64,000 nucleotides of DNA from Paenibacillus sp. (GTDB taxonomy: Bacteria > Bacteroidota > Bacteroidia > Bacteroidales > Muribaculaceae): positions 1 through 64,000 of the forward strand of contig JAMPHR010000005.1 of the NCBI GenBank assembly GCA_023663345.1, written 5' to 3'. This document shows positions 36,886-45,904 of this stretch, one piece after another. The notes below the pieces were generated by a model. It was not told the DNA's origin and ran no database searches. It saw only the letters and a program-made list of their open reading frames with translations. The stretch's first letter is position 1. Every line of letters starts with the position of its first letter. The position numbers and the translations under genes were made by a program.

Positions 36886-38297
36886 AGTTTTCGTAATATC
36901 ATATAGATGGGATGATAGGTGAGAGGTGCGCGCCCCTGAGGGTCGAGAGGATAGTTGCGCAGAACTTCCTTGCCCGAGGCAAGACCTTTGTCGGCCGGGT
37001 TATGTCCGGTGCCGTTGACTCCGGTGCGCTTGATATGGGTGAGCGCATCCATTGCCGAAGGCATCAGCAGAGAGTCGCGCTCCTCGCTTAGCGACAGCAC
37101 CTCGAAGCCCGAGGGGATGATGCGGTGACGTATTGTGTCGATGTCGGGAAAACGGCAAGTGGTGCCCATCGCTGCATGAACCTCGCGCATGGTGTCGGGG
37201 CCGTAGGTGGAGATGGCGCATATACCACCTGGAACCAATACCCGGGCTACTTGCGAGAGAAATGCCCGGAACGAGTTGAACCACTGGGCCGTGGAGGCTG
37301 ATATGACAAGATCGGCCGATGAGCCGGGCTGAAGCATGATGCCCGATTCGGCATCACAGCTCTGGGTCGAGATTTTCCCTGAGGTGTATTCTCGGGTGAG
37401 TGATTCCACTTGGGGGGAGATGTGGAGGTCGTAGAGGATCGCCTCGGCAGGCTTGAACCGTTCAAGGGCCATTTCGGTTGACCGGCCTGTACCGCATCCC
37501 ACCTCGATCATCCTTCTGACCGGAGCCTGGATATGGGCCGACGCGAGGTCGATGAGCCTGCGGGCCGTGGCGAGTTGCATTGTGGCATGGGTATCATAAG
37601 TAGACTCGGCCTTACGGAAGCATTGCTCGATGAGGCCCTTGTCGTTAAGCCCCATGCGGAGTATCATGCTGAAATCAGGCAGATGCGGACCCTCCATGTC
37701 GATTATTTCCACAGCCTCGTCGGCCCAAGCGTTGCGTTGGTTGGCGGGAGGAATGATGCGGTCGTCGGAGTATATGAACGCTTTGTCCCACATCATGTAG
37801 GGAGCCGGATCGGTGTCGAAGGATTGCAGTTCCTCGCGCAACTCATCCTCGGGGCGGTCGGGTGCCATTGTGACAAACCGACGGTAAACCTCGCCTCCGC
37901 CACACATGCGCATGTTAAACTTAGTCACAGCCCTGGCATCGAGCCCGGCAAGGGTGGCATCGAATATGGCGCGCGGTATCCCTCGGGTATCATCGGCTGT
38001 GAATCGTGTGCCGTTGACGGCTATGCGGGCGGTGATGTTGAGCGCGGAATGAGACGACATGAACCGGGCGGCTGCGTGTACGCCATAGGACCATGCCACG
38101 AGTGCGATCTCGCGGTAATCCGCCAACAGGTCGAGCCATGGTGCGGAGAGGTCACGATAGTCCCACACCACAGCAATGTCGTAGCCCGAGCGCGTCAGCC
38201 CTTGGAATGGAGCCGGAGACATGCCCCAACCTGCAAAGAGCAGTATTAGTGGCCGGCCTGGCCGGGAGGTGTCACGGTCTATGAACTCTAATTTCAT
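36882..38297 (-). CDS. BioG-BioC fusion: pimeloyl-ACP methyl esterase plus malonyl-ACP methyltransferase
   Basis: Two enzymes in one 471-residue chain. Residues about 1-215 match BioG (DUF452-type alpha/beta hydrolase): LLFAGWGMSP near the N-terminus and the nucleophile serine in AWSYGVHA. Residues about 225-471 are BioC, a SAM methyltransferase with motif I EVGCGTGRS near 260-270. BioC methylates malonyl-ACP to disguise it for fatty-acid elongation; BioG removes the methyl group from pimeloyl-ACP. One polypeptide thus opens and closes the pimelate pathway. It overlaps bioF and bioD by four bases each, so the operon is translationally coupled. Confidence 0.92.
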   Translation of the reverse strand: MKLEFIDRDTSRPGRPLILLFAGWGMSPAPFQGLTRSGYDIAVVWDYRDLSAPWLDLLADYREIALVAWSYGVHAAARFMSSHSALNITARIAVNGTRFTADDTRGIPRAIFDATLAGLDARAVTKFNMRMCGGGEVYRRFVTMAPDRPEDELREELQSFDTDPAPYMMWDKAFIYSDDRIIPPANQRNAWADEAVEIIDMEGPHLPDFSMILRMGLNDKGLIEQCFRKAESTYDTHATMQLATARRLIDLASAHIQAPVRRMIEVGCGTGRSTEMALERFKPAEAILYDLHISPQVESLTREYTSGKISTQSCDAESGIMLQPGSSADLVISASTAQWFNSFRAFLSQVARVLVPGGICAISTYGPDTMREVHAAMGTTCRFPDIDTIRHRIIPSGFEVLSLSEERDSLLMPSAMDALTHIKRTGVNGTGHNPADKGLASGKEVLRNYPLDPQGRAPLTYHPIYMILRKL

Positions 38298-39436
38298 AAT
38301 TTCACAATCATTTTACGGAGCGCATCGCCGAAACGGTCAATGTCGGCAAGCGACAGATTGGCACTCAGGCTTATGCGCAGACGGTCGGTGCCCGGAGGGA
38401 CTGTGGGCACACGTATCGGCAATACCTTGAATCCCTCCTCAAGCAGTGCCCGCGACAGGCCTACTGCCCGGTGGGGGTCGCCTACGACAAGAGGCTGTAT
38501 ATGGCTTGGGGGGACAGGGAAGCCGGGTGAAAGCGGAGCAAGTATCTCATGGAGTCTGTGGCCGAGATCGCGCAGATGGGCCCGCTCGGCATCCATGTGG
38601 ATGAATTTCCCGATCATGAAACGGGTCCACTCGGCTGTCACTGGCGGTAAGGCCGTCGAGAATATGAAACTGCGGGCGCGGTTGACCAGATAGTCGTGTA
38701 TATCGGCGCTAACGGCACAAAACGCTCCCATCGAGGCACATGCTTTGCCGAACGTGCCTACTATTATGTCTATATCGGGGTATCCGGCAGAGTCTCGGCA
38801 CAGTCCGAGTCCGCCACGGCCTTCGGCTCCGAAAGCATGGGCCTCATCGACATACAGCAATACGCCCGGATGAGCACGCTTGATTTCCACGAGGCGGTCG
38901 ATGTCGGCACGATCTCCATCCATGGAATAGACGCTCTCGACTATCACAAGTATGCGATCGTATTTTCCGGACTCTTTGGATAGTATGCGGTCAAGATGGT
39001 CAAGATCGTTGTGTCGGAAGCGGGTGAATGGTGCTTTGGAGAGAGTGATGCCGTCGATGATGCTCGCATGTACCAGACGGTCGGCCACTATGATGGTACG
39101 CGCACCCTGCGCAATGGATGAGACCATGCCTGTGTTGGCGTGGTAACCGCTGTTGAACAGCAGGCAGGGCCGGTCGTATAGCCCGGAAAGCAATCCCTCG
39201 AGCGCGGAGTACTCCTCCTGCCGTCCGGCCAGCAGACGTGAGGCCGACGATGACATGGGGATGGATGTGACTCCTGGCCGGGCGTAAAATTCCTCCTGGA
39301 GATCGTGACGGGATGCGAGACCGAGATAGTCGTTGGACGACAGGTCGATCAAGCCGTCGCCAAGCCCCGAGGCGGGGATGATGCGGAGGTTGCCTTCAGC
39401 CGAAAGCCTGTCGATTGTGTCGCGGAACGGATTCAT
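38294..39436 (-). CDS. bioF: 8-amino-7-oxononanoate synthase
   Basis: PLP enzyme joining pimeloyl-ACP and L-alanine. From the ATG at 39436 it has 380 residues, the family length; a longer frame from 39502 would overlap bioA by 50 bases. Conserved parts include LIDLSSNDYLGLA, the glycine-rich GYHANTGMVSS, VDEAHAFGAEGRGGLG and the PLP lysine in VGTFGKACASMGAF. It starts 17 bases after the bioA stop and overlaps the bioGC gene by four bases. Confidence 0.95.
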   Translation of the reverse strand: MNPFRDTIDRLSAEGNLRIIPASGLGDGLIDLSSNDYLGLASRHDLQEEFYARPGVTSIPMSSSASRLLAGRQEEYSALEGLLSGLYDRPCLLFNSGYHANTGMVSSIAQGARTIIVADRLVHASIIDGITLSKAPFTRFRHNDLDHLDRILSKESGKYDRILVIVESVYSMDGDRADIDRLVEIKRAHPGVLLYVDEAHAFGAEGRGGLGLCRDSAGYPDIDIIVGTFGKACASMGAFCAVSADIHDYLVNRARSFIFSTALPPVTAEWTRFMIGKFIHMDAERAHLRDLGHRLHEILAPLSPGFPVPPSHIQPLVVGDPHRAVGLSRALLEEGFKVLPIRVPTVPPGTDRLRISLSANLSLADIDRFGDALRKMIVKL

Positions 39437-39452
39437 GTGTGATGGATGGGCG

Positions 39453-40754
39453 TTATCGGATACATTCAATGGTCTGCTCGATGAGATATTGCAGATCCTC
39501 ATCGCTGATTATATACGGAGGCATGAAATATACATTCCTTCCGAACGGTCGCACCCATATACCGCGGTCCACACATTTGCGCTGGAACTCGGCGAGATTG
39601 ACCGGCTCCTCCATCTCGATTACACCTATTGAGCCGAGTGTGCGGACTTCGCGCACTCCGGGGACGGAGGCCGCCGGGGCGATGAGACGTTTTATCTCGC
39701 TCTCCAGGTGTCCTACTATGGCGGACATATCCTGCTCGCGGAGCATACGCAATGACTCGATGGCTATGGCACAGGCCAAGGGATTGGCCATGAATGTGGG
39801 GCCGTGCATCATCACTCCGGCCTCGCCACGCGAGATGGTGTCGGCCACTTCGGCGGTGGTAAGTACCGCGCTGAGGGTGAGGTATCCGGCGGTGAGGCCT
39901 TTGCCTATGCACATTATATCGGGTTCAATTCCGGCATGTTCCCATGCAAACATGCGGCCTGTGCGCCAGTATCCGGTAGCTATTTCATCGAATATCAGGT
40001 ATATGCCATATTTATCACACACCTTGCGGGCTTCGCGCAGATATTGGGGATGGTAGAATCTCATTCCTCCCGCTCCCTGCACCATGGGTTCGAGAATGAG
40101 GGCGGCGAGTTCATGATGATGAGCTTCGATTATTGCTTCGAGTGGCTCGAAATCCGCCCGATCCCATTCCTCCCACGGCTTGATGGTGGGGGCGGGTGCA
40201 AAATATCGTATCGGGAGAGCCGGACCGAAAGCTCCGTGCATACCTGTGACGGGATCGCACACGCTCATAGCATTCCATGTGTCGCCGTGGTAACCGCTGC
40301 GGATTGTCACAAAGTTGGTCTTGGCATGATCGCCACTCTTTGATATGGAGGCCTGTACCGCCATTTTCATGGCTACCTCCACGGCCACCGAGCCGGAGTC
40401 GGCATAAAATATATTGTGCATCGAGGGGGGAGCGACTTCAAGAAGCATCTTGCCCAGCTCTATGGCAGGTTCATGGGTGAGACCACCAAACATCACATGG
40501 CTCATCTTGCCTATCTGGTCGATCGCCGCGCGGTTGAGACGGGGATTATTGTAGCCATGTATCATGCACCACCACGACGACATGCCGTCGATGAGTTCGC
40601 GTCCGTCGGCGAGATGAATCCTCACACCCTCGGCTCCGGTCACCTTATAAGTAGGGAGCGGATTGATGGTGGAAGTATAGGGATGCCACAGGTGCTCGCG
40701 GTCGAAGGGATCGTGGAGGATGGCCCGGGATGAATTTTCGATAGTTTTTTCCAT
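39453..40754 (-). CDS. bioA: Adenosylmethionine-8-amino-7-oxononanoate aminotransferase
   Basis: PLP aminotransferase that makes 7,8-diaminopelargonate with SAM as amino donor. The 433 residues from ATG 40754 include the BioA signature [26 protein letters not shown], the PLP aspartate in [14 protein letters not shown] and Lys285 in [10 protein letters not shown]. An in-frame frame reaches upstream to 40850, but the -7 box at 40808-40815 lies inside it, so a start at 40754 (or 40778) is right. First gene of the biotin operon. Confidence 0.96.
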   Translation of the reverse strand: MEKTIENSSRAILHDPFDREHLWHPYTSTINPLPTYKVTGAEGVRIHLADGRELIDGMSSWWCMIHGYNNPRLNRAAIDQIGKMSHVMFGGLTHEPAIELGKMLLEVAPPSMHNIFYADSGSVAVEVAMKMAVQASISKSGDHAKTNFVTIRSGYHGDTWNAMSVCDPVTGMHGAFGPALPIRYFAPAPTIKPWEEWDRADFEPLEAIIEAHHHELAALILEPMVQGAGGMRFYHPQYLREARKVCDKYGIYLIFDEIATGYWRTGRMFAWEHAGIEPDIMCIGKGLTAGYLTLSAVLTTAEVADTISRGEAGVMMHGPTFMANPLACAIAIESLRMLREQDMSAIVGHLESEIKRLIAPAASVPGVREVRTLGSIGVIEMEEPVNLAEFQRKCVDRGIWVRPFGRNVYFMPPYIISDEDLQYLIEQTIECIR

Positions 40755-40807
40755 TGCATTAGTGTGGTTGACAGCCATGGACCGAGGCCTGACGTAAAAA
40801 CCGAATG

Positions 40808-40815
40808 CAAATTTA
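40808..40815 (-). promoter_or_regulatory. -7 box of the biotin operon
   Basis: Minus-strand TAAATTTG, 53 bases upstream of the bioA start. It fits TAnnTTTG, has no good -33 partner, and gives a leader of about 45 nt. No clear biotin-repressor palindrome was recognised nearby. Confidence 0.5.
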
Positions 40816-40838
40816 CACAATATTTCCGAAAAAGAGTA

Positions 40839-40869
40839 GCCGGGCTCCATCCAATGTGATAGGCCCGGC
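40839..40869 (-). terminator. Terminator of the gate-domain transporter operon
   Basis: A 7-bp GC stem (40839-40845 with 40863-40869, arm GCCGGGC) is followed on the minus strand by TACTCTTTTTC. It lies 23 bases past the transporter stop and just upstream of the biotin promoter. Confidence 0.65.
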
Positions 40870-40892
40870 CACGATGTTCAGTGATATTGCGG

Positions 40893-42107
40893 TCAGGCCG
40901 CTATGCCGAGGAATAGAATGAGCATGTAGAGTGCGTGGGCGAAGATGGCTGCGCAGATTCCGCCGATGGTGTGGGCGAGAATGGCTTTGGTGGTCAGTTC
41001 GCGGTAGCCGAGCGAGTCGAGCATGGCGGTGTGGGTACTGAGATATCCGCTCCAGCACATGCCTATGGCGGTGAACACAGCAATGGCATTGCCGTCGACC
41101 CATCCCTGCTCGATGAAGTTGGGGACGAGACTCAGGGCTGCGCCCACAGCTCCGAGCGCTGTGATGGGGAATGCCACGAGGTGGGGATCGCCGAAGCCGA
41201 AGAGCCATTCAAAGATGAAGTTGACCTTTTCGGCCAGCCAAGGAAGGATGGCCACACCCTCGTAGGCCGCACCTGTATATGTGCCGTCGGCCGAGGCTCC
41301 GAATGTCAGTATCATCACCAGTGTGGAGATGATGAGCACTCCCGGGATGATGGCTATACCCACGTCGACACCCGAGCGTCCGCCGTCGAGCAACGAGTTG
41401 AGGATGCGGATGAAGAGTGATTTATCGTCGTTAGCCTCCTTTTTCTCCTCGAGGGTCTCATCGGGCTCCACTACATTTTCGGTGGCGAAGTGGGGATAGG
41501 CTTTGAGGATGAATCGTTGCATGAGGCGGGTTGAAACCGCACAGCCTACAAAAGCTCCGGCAAATCCCACGAGCGGCTGCCAGAAATAGCCCTGACCCAC
41601 CATGAACACCATCACCAGAAGGCCCATGCCGAAGGCGGTGCCGAAATTGGTGAGCGATATGAACTGGAATTTCTTGAAGTAGGAGCTGAATCTCTTTTCC
41701 TGGGCCAGCGAGATGATGGCGGGATTGTCGCTGAGAAATGTCATCACCGCTCCGAGCGATGCCACGCCGGGCAGACGGAATAGCGGACCCATGAGGGGCT
41801 TGAGTATCTTCTCGAGCATACTTACCACGCCAAATTCCACAAACAGTCGACCCAGCGCGCCGGTGACGACGCAGATGCCCATGAGGTAGAACACGGTGTT
41901 GAGCAGCAGGTCGTGGGCTGTGGCCATGACTGTCTTGAGCATCTGGGCCATGCCCATTACCGAGCCGAGATACCAGAAGAGACCAAACACTACCGCGAGG
42001 CATATCACACCCGAGGGAATGTAGCGGGTGATTGAGAACGGGCGTTTACCCTTGGCCGAGATTTCAGCAGCCGGGTTGGAGGTGATTTCAGGTGAGGTGT
42101 TGTCCAT
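40893..42107 (-). CDS. Nucleoside-recognition/gate-domain membrane protein (YjiH-like)
   Basis: Integral membrane protein, 404 residues, with about ten hydrophobic segments. Two gate-like regions are visible: LSDNPAIISLAQEKRFSSYF in the first half and FGDPHLVAFPITALGAVGAA in the second, as in the YjiH/CD0519 family. A charged loop (EPDETLEEKKEANDDKS) sits mid-protein. The family has no established substrate; relatives of the gate fold move nucleosides or ions. The gene starts three bases after a porin gene ends, so an inner-membrane/outer-membrane pair is likely. Confidence 0.85.
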   Translation of the reverse strand: MDNTSPEITSNPAAEISAKGKRPFSITRYIPSGVICLAVVFGLFWYLGSVMGMAQMLKTVMATAHDLLLNTVFYLMGICVVTGALGRLFVEFGVVSMLEKILKPLMGPLFRLPGVASLGAVMTFLSDNPAIISLAQEKRFSSYFKKFQFISLTNFGTAFGMGLLVMVFMVGQGYFWQPLVGFAGAFVGCAVSTRLMQRFILKAYPHFATENVVEPDETLEEKKEANDDKSLFIRILNSLLDGGRSGVDVGIAIIPGVLIISTLVMILTFGASADGTYTGAAYEGVAILPWLAEKVNFIFEWLFGFGDPHLVAFPITALGAVGAALSLVPNFIEQGWVDGNAIAVFTAIGMCWSGYLSTHTAMLDSLGYRELTTKAILAHTIGGICAAIFAHALYMLILFLGIAA

Positions 42108-42110
42108 TGT

Positions 42111-43163
42111 TTATCTGTTATGCTTGAAGGAGAGTAAATCGAAGTGACAGCGCACGCCCGCCGAGAGCATCACGCTATTGTGTTGCATGAGGTCGGCCGA
42201 GTTGGCGTTGCGTCCCCACGAGTAGTAGCAGTTGGCGTGCAGGCGCACGGCTCCGCGCTTCTTCACTATGGGGTAGAATTCCACGCCACCGCCGGCCATG
42301 GTGAGTTCGGTGCCGGGTAGGACGGTGTAGTCGGCGCTATTGTTGGCATGGTTTACATCGTAGGTCACCTTGCCGTGAAGTCTCCAGCGGGTATCGGGAT
42401 ACCAGGCGGCCTCGCCCATTATGGAGCAGTCCTTGAACAGGAATGTCTGCCCGCGTGACGCACGGTTCATGAAGTCGAGCTCCACGGTGACGTTTCCGAG
42501 GGTGACACGGTTGCCCAGAGCCAGGTAGCTGATGTATCGTCCGGGGAGATATTCCACCATGTTGGCCGACCATAAGGCTGAGTACGGACCATGTGAACCG
42601 TTCCACATCACGTTGTAGGCATACATGTTGCGGTAGGCCGATGTATGAAACAGGCTCTGGGTCACCTGTGCGGTGAGCAGATCGGATTGCGAGGCATGGA
42701 AGCCCACAGATCCGCCGAGCTGGTAGCAGGGTATATTCTGCCAAAACACCGAGGTGCTGTACAGATCGGCCGGATGACGGTCATATTCCCATCCGCCTAT
42801 GCAAACGATCTGTTTACCTCCAGCTATCTCAAAGCGTCCGGTGGAATAGTTAAGGTATATCCAGTCGGTGGCATCGAAGAATGATGAATCATCGTGATTC
42901 TTGTTAAGCCTCTGTCGCCATGAATACGTCAGGCCGGGAATGATCTCTCCGTCGGCCCGGAGCATGAAATATTTTCCCTCGAAGCCGGTATTGGCATCGT
43001 CGGTACGGTCCTCGTGCCACAGATGCTGGTAATCCACTCGCACGTCTATGCCGAGACGCAACAGTTCATGAGACTCTATTTCGCAGGAATTTGTTACATT
43101 CTGCGCGTGCATCCCGCAGGTCGTTGCCATAATGACAGCAAAAGCCATCAATTGCTTTTTCAT
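42111..43163 (-). CDS. Outer-membrane porin-like protein
   Basis: Protein of 350 residues with signal peptide (MKKQLMAFAVIMATTCGMHA). The rest alternates like a beta barrel (KYFMLRADGEIIPGLTYSWRQ, WIYLNYSTGRFEIAGGKQ) and ends GVRCHFDLLSFKHNR. It resembles the phosphate-selective porin O/P and related Bacteroidetes porins. First gene of a two-gene operon with the gate-domain transporter, with a strong promoter at 43214-43244. Substrate is unknown; a shared solute with the transporter is the simplest idea. Confidence 0.8.
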   Translation of the reverse strand: MKKQLMAFAVIMATTCGMHAQNVTNSCEIESHELLRLGIDVRVDYQHLWHEDRTDDANTGFEGKYFMLRADGEIIPGLTYSWRQRLNKNHDDSSFFDATDWIYLNYSTGRFEIAGGKQIVCIGGWEYDRHPADLYSTSVFWQNIPCYQLGGSVGFHASQSDLLTAQVTQSLFHTSAYRNMYAYNVMWNGSHGPYSALWSANMVEYLPGRYISYLALGNRVTLGNVTVELDFMNRASRGQTFLFKDCSIMGEAAWYPDTRWRLHGKVTYDVNHANNSADYTVLPGTELTMAGGGVEFYPIVKKRGAVRLHANCYYSWGRNANSADLMQHNSVMLSAGVRCHFDLLSFKHNR

Positions 43164-43213
43164 TTGTAGATCTTAAGGGGTGATGATTGGAATGGCGATA
43201 ATAATTGACGGGT

Positions 43214-43244
43214 CAAAATTAGATATTTCCAAGATTATTCCAAA
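43214..43244 (-). promoter_or_regulatory. Bacteroidetes promoter for the porin/transporter operon
   Basis: On the minus strand TTTG (43241-43244), a 19-base spacer and TAATTTTG (43214-43221) match the consensus exactly. The ATG is 50 bases downstream. Confidence 0.75.
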
Positions 43245-43262
43245 ATGGAAATAATATGTTTT

Positions 43263-43301
43263 ACGGCATAAGATCTCCCGCAAGGGTGGACCTTATGCCG
43301 T
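43263..43301 (-). terminator. Hairpin after the acetylxylan-esterase-like gene
   Basis: A perfect 10-bp stem (43263-43272 with 43292-43301, arm ACGGCATAAG) with a 19-base loop lies 23 bases past the stop of the esterase gene. The T-run is weak (AAAACATATT). Confidence 0.6.
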
Positions 43302-43323
43302 AGATGTCGATATGCCACAGGCG

Positions 43324-44625
43324 TTACTTTACCTGGGACTTGAGCCAGGTGTAATGCCCGCGCTCGGTTGATTCGGAGGTCCAATGCTCGTTGACGGGTG
43401 TGATGAGTGCTTCCTTGGGAGCGGTGATCACGTTGTAGACCTCGTAGGATGTGGTGGGGGGACAGGTGTTGTCGTTGAAACCCCATGTCATGCGCACGGG
43501 ACACTTGAGATGGCGGGCGAAGTTCACAACGTCGTAATACTCGAGCGTGCGGATCTTCTCGGGGGTGGCATCGTTGCGGTTCTTGCGGAAATGATGGGGA
43601 TATCCGCCGGTCTTGTCGCTGAGATAACCGGTCATGTCGCTGAGTGCGGGGTGATTGGCCGCACAGCCGTTGACACGAGGGTCGAGAGCCGCTGTGGTGA
43701 TGGCGAGCGCTCCTCCCTGACTACCACCCTGGGTGAAGAGGTTGCGTCCGTCCCATTCGGGCAGAGACGTGAGCAGATCGAGAAAGCGACGGCATCCGAG
43801 ATACACGTCCTTCATATAATAATTGTCGGGATCCTCGAGTCCGAATTCAAGGTATTTGCCTTTCTCCTGGCGGAGTCGTGCGAATTCCTCTTCGCTGAGT
43901 TCGGGATGGCAACCGTGAATCTCTATTTCGCAACGTATCATGCCCCCCTCGCCGTAATAGCGGTGGCGCAACGGCTCCTTGATAGTCTTGACTCCGGCTC
44001 CGGGAGGGCACATCACCGCAGGATATTTGCCACCGCCCTTGGGGATGAACAGATAGGCATACATGCAACGGCCCTGAGGGTTGAGCTGCAGTTTCACGAG
44101 CTGGCAAGTCATTTTGTCGGTGGTGTATTTCTCCACCGGTTCCACAGTGTACTGCAGAGGGAATTTCTTATCCTCGGCCACAGCTTTTTCCCAGAATCCG
44201 AGGAAGTCTTTTGGTTCCTTAACGAAGGGTTTGAGTCGGTCGGGTGAAAATCCGAGCTTGATGTGGTGAGTGGTCTTCATGCCGTCGCAGTCGGCTGTGA
44301 GTCGCAGATCGCGGAATCCCGGCTTGGCCATGGTGCCCATATTTATGCTGGCACGTCCGTCGGCATCGAGTTTCACGGAGTTCTTCACGTCATCGGGGAG
44401 CATATCATCACCGAGTGTGTAGGTGATGACCGCACCCGAGGCCGGTTGTCCGTAGCGGAGCAACTGGACATCGACAGTCGCATTCTCTCCGGTCTCATAG
44501 AGCCAGTCATAATGGTCGGGGATTGTTATCCACTGGAAATCGTCGCGGTAGGGGTAGTTCTCGGCTATTGCCGGAAATGCAATGGCCAGCAGGCACAGCA
44601 GGCAGATTGTTTTTACAAGTTTCAT
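43324..44625 (-). CDS. Acetylxylan esterase / cephalosporin-C deacetylase family (CE7-like), secreted
   Basis: Alpha/beta hydrolase of 433 residues with a signal peptide (MKLVKTICLLCLLAIAFPAIA). An N-terminal beta-sandwich (about 30-125) precedes the AXE1-type domain. The nucleophile serine lies in TQGGSQGGALA, and WGFNDNTCPPTTSYEVYN and NEHWTSEST carry the probable catalytic Asp and His. CE7 enzymes remove acetyl groups from short xylan oligosaccharides or other small esters. No other xylan gene is nearby, so the substrate is open. Confidence 0.9.
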   Translation of the reverse strand: MKLVKTICLLCLLAIAFPAIAENYPYRDDFQWITIPDHYDWLYETGENATVDVQLLRYGQPASGAVITYTLGDDMLPDDVKNSVKLDADGRASINMGTMAKPGFRDLRLTADCDGMKTTHHIKLGFSPDRLKPFVKEPKDFLGFWEKAVAEDKKFPLQYTVEPVEKYTTDKMTCQLVKLQLNPQGRCMYAYLFIPKGGGKYPAVMCPPGAGVKTIKEPLRHRYYGEGGMIRCEIEIHGCHPELSEEEFARLRQEKGKYLEFGLEDPDNYYMKDVYLGCRRFLDLLTSLPEWDGRNLFTQGGSQGGALAITTAALDPRVNGCAANHPALSDMTGYLSDKTGGYPHHFRKNRNDATPEKIRTLEYYDVVNFARHLKCPVRMTWGFNDNTCPPTTSYEVYNVITAPKEALITPVNEHWTSESTERGHYTWLKSQVK

Positions 44626-44682
44626 GGAAGATATTGTGGTGTTAACTGGTATTGTTTTCGGAATGTGGTGTCGAGTGTCCGG

Positions 44683-45693
44683 TCAATGTCCGGTCAAGGC
44701 TCGCTTCAATCGCCATAAGGCGTGGATGGTGCGAGGGAAGTACATGTGGGCGGTAAGTTTAAGACGGTCCTTAAGGGGCCGGTTGCGGTACAGAGGATTA
44801 CGTCTATAACCGGGCACAACTTTCTCCACAGTGGCCTTTACGTAATGAAGCCGCATGGAGGGGAGACGGTCGAAACGGTATATGCAACCGTACACTGTGT
44901 GTACAAGATACTGGTTGAGGATCAGGTGGTCGATCTCGGTTTTCCATCTGCCGTACAGCCCGAGCCTTGTTAGATGTCCCTTGAGGGTCACAGCTGATTG
45001 CAGGCGGTGGAAGAACCGGTAATTGTTGAGGCTTCGGGTGACCGATATATTGTCGGTGCGGTATCCGTAGAGGGGTATGTTGACCTTGACGGGCACCGAG
45101 GCCGAGAGCTGTATGGCCAGGGCGACGGCATTGTCCTCGTAGAACACCCGCTCGGGAAAAAACAGATCGTTGCCGGTGATGAGCGAGCGCTTGTACATAG
45201 CCGACCATATAGGGGTGGGAGATAGGGTGATGCGTCGGCGTAGATCATCGCCGGTAAGGGTTGCGGAGTCGGGTTCGAGCGGTGACACTACATCAACAGG
45301 CGTGGCCGGAAGATTTCCTCCGAAGCGAAAGTAGTCAAACAGCACCATGTCGGCTTTCTCCTTGCGGGCGGTGTCGAGGCACGTGGCCACTGCTGAGGGT
45401 GCGAGACCGTCGTCGGCATCAAGAAACATCACGTATTGACCATGAGCTTCTTTCAACGCACGGTTACGGCCTCCGCCTTGCTTTACATTTACGGGGGAGT
45501 CGATGACCCGTATGCGCGGATCGGCCGATGCGAATGTGTGCAGCTTTGCGGAACTGCCGTCGGTAGAGGCATCGTTGAAGCATATAAGCTCCCAGTCGGG
45601 ACTCGTCTGAGCCAATACCGATCCTACCGAACAGTCGAGAAACTGCTCGGCATTATAGACAGGCATTATTATGGAGACTTCAGGGCTTTTCAT
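44683..45693 (-). CDS. Glycosyltransferase family 2
   Basis: GT-A fold sugar transferase, 336 residues. The N-terminus VSIIMPVYNAEQFLDCSVGSV, the nucleotide-binding NDASTDGSS and the metal-binding DADD (92-95, in FLDADDGL) are typical. There is no membrane helix. It probably adds a sugar to a surface glycan. A single gene with a -7 box 10 bases before the ATG (45704-45711). It lies 57 bases upstream of the esterase gene on the same strand, so cotranscription is possible. Confidence 0.92.
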   Translation of the reverse strand: MKSPEVSIIMPVYNAEQFLDCSVGSVLAQTSPDWELICFNDASTDGSSAKLHTFASADPRIRVIDSPVNVKQGGGRNRALKEAHGQYVMFLDADDGLAPSAVATCLDTARKEKADMVLFDYFRFGGNLPATPVDVVSPLEPDSATLTGDDLRRRITLSPTPIWSAMYKRSLITGNDLFFPERVFYEDNAVALAIQLSASVPVKVNIPLYGYRTDNISVTRSLNNYRFFHRLQSAVTLKGHLTRLGLYGRWKTEIDHLILNQYLVHTVYGCIYRFDRLPSMRLHYVKATVEKVVPGYRRNPLYRNRPLKDRLKLTAHMYFPRTIHALWRLKRALTGH

Positions 45694-45703
45694 GACTGAG
45701 ACA

Positions 45704-45711
45704 CAAAGGTA
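45704..45711 (-). promoter_or_regulatory. -7 box of the glycosyltransferase gene
   Basis: Minus-strand TACCTTTG, exact TAnnTTTG match, 10 bases from the start codon. A TTTG at 45737-45740 is 25 bases upstream, slightly too far. The mRNA leader should be only a few bases. Confidence 0.55.
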
Positions 45712-45802
45712 GTATTTTTCCGCTGAAATATCAATTCAAAAAGCCATCAATATAAATTTAGTTAACGACAGTTAAAATTATGAGATATTATTTATAAATG
45801 TG

Positions 45803-45810
45803 TATTTTTG
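45803..45810 (+). promoter_or_regulatory. -7 box of the protease/SusCD operon
   Basis: TATTTTTG fits TAnnTTTG and lies 94 bases before the subtilisin-like gene. Upstream sequence is AT-rich with no clear -33 TTTG. Confidence 0.5.
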
Positions 45811-45904
45811 TAAAATTCCAATCTGAAAGATTAAAAAACATTTACTAAAGTTCGTGTAATAGTAACAATATCGCAAGAACTCGTTCTCAAACCTGATTAT
45901 CGCA

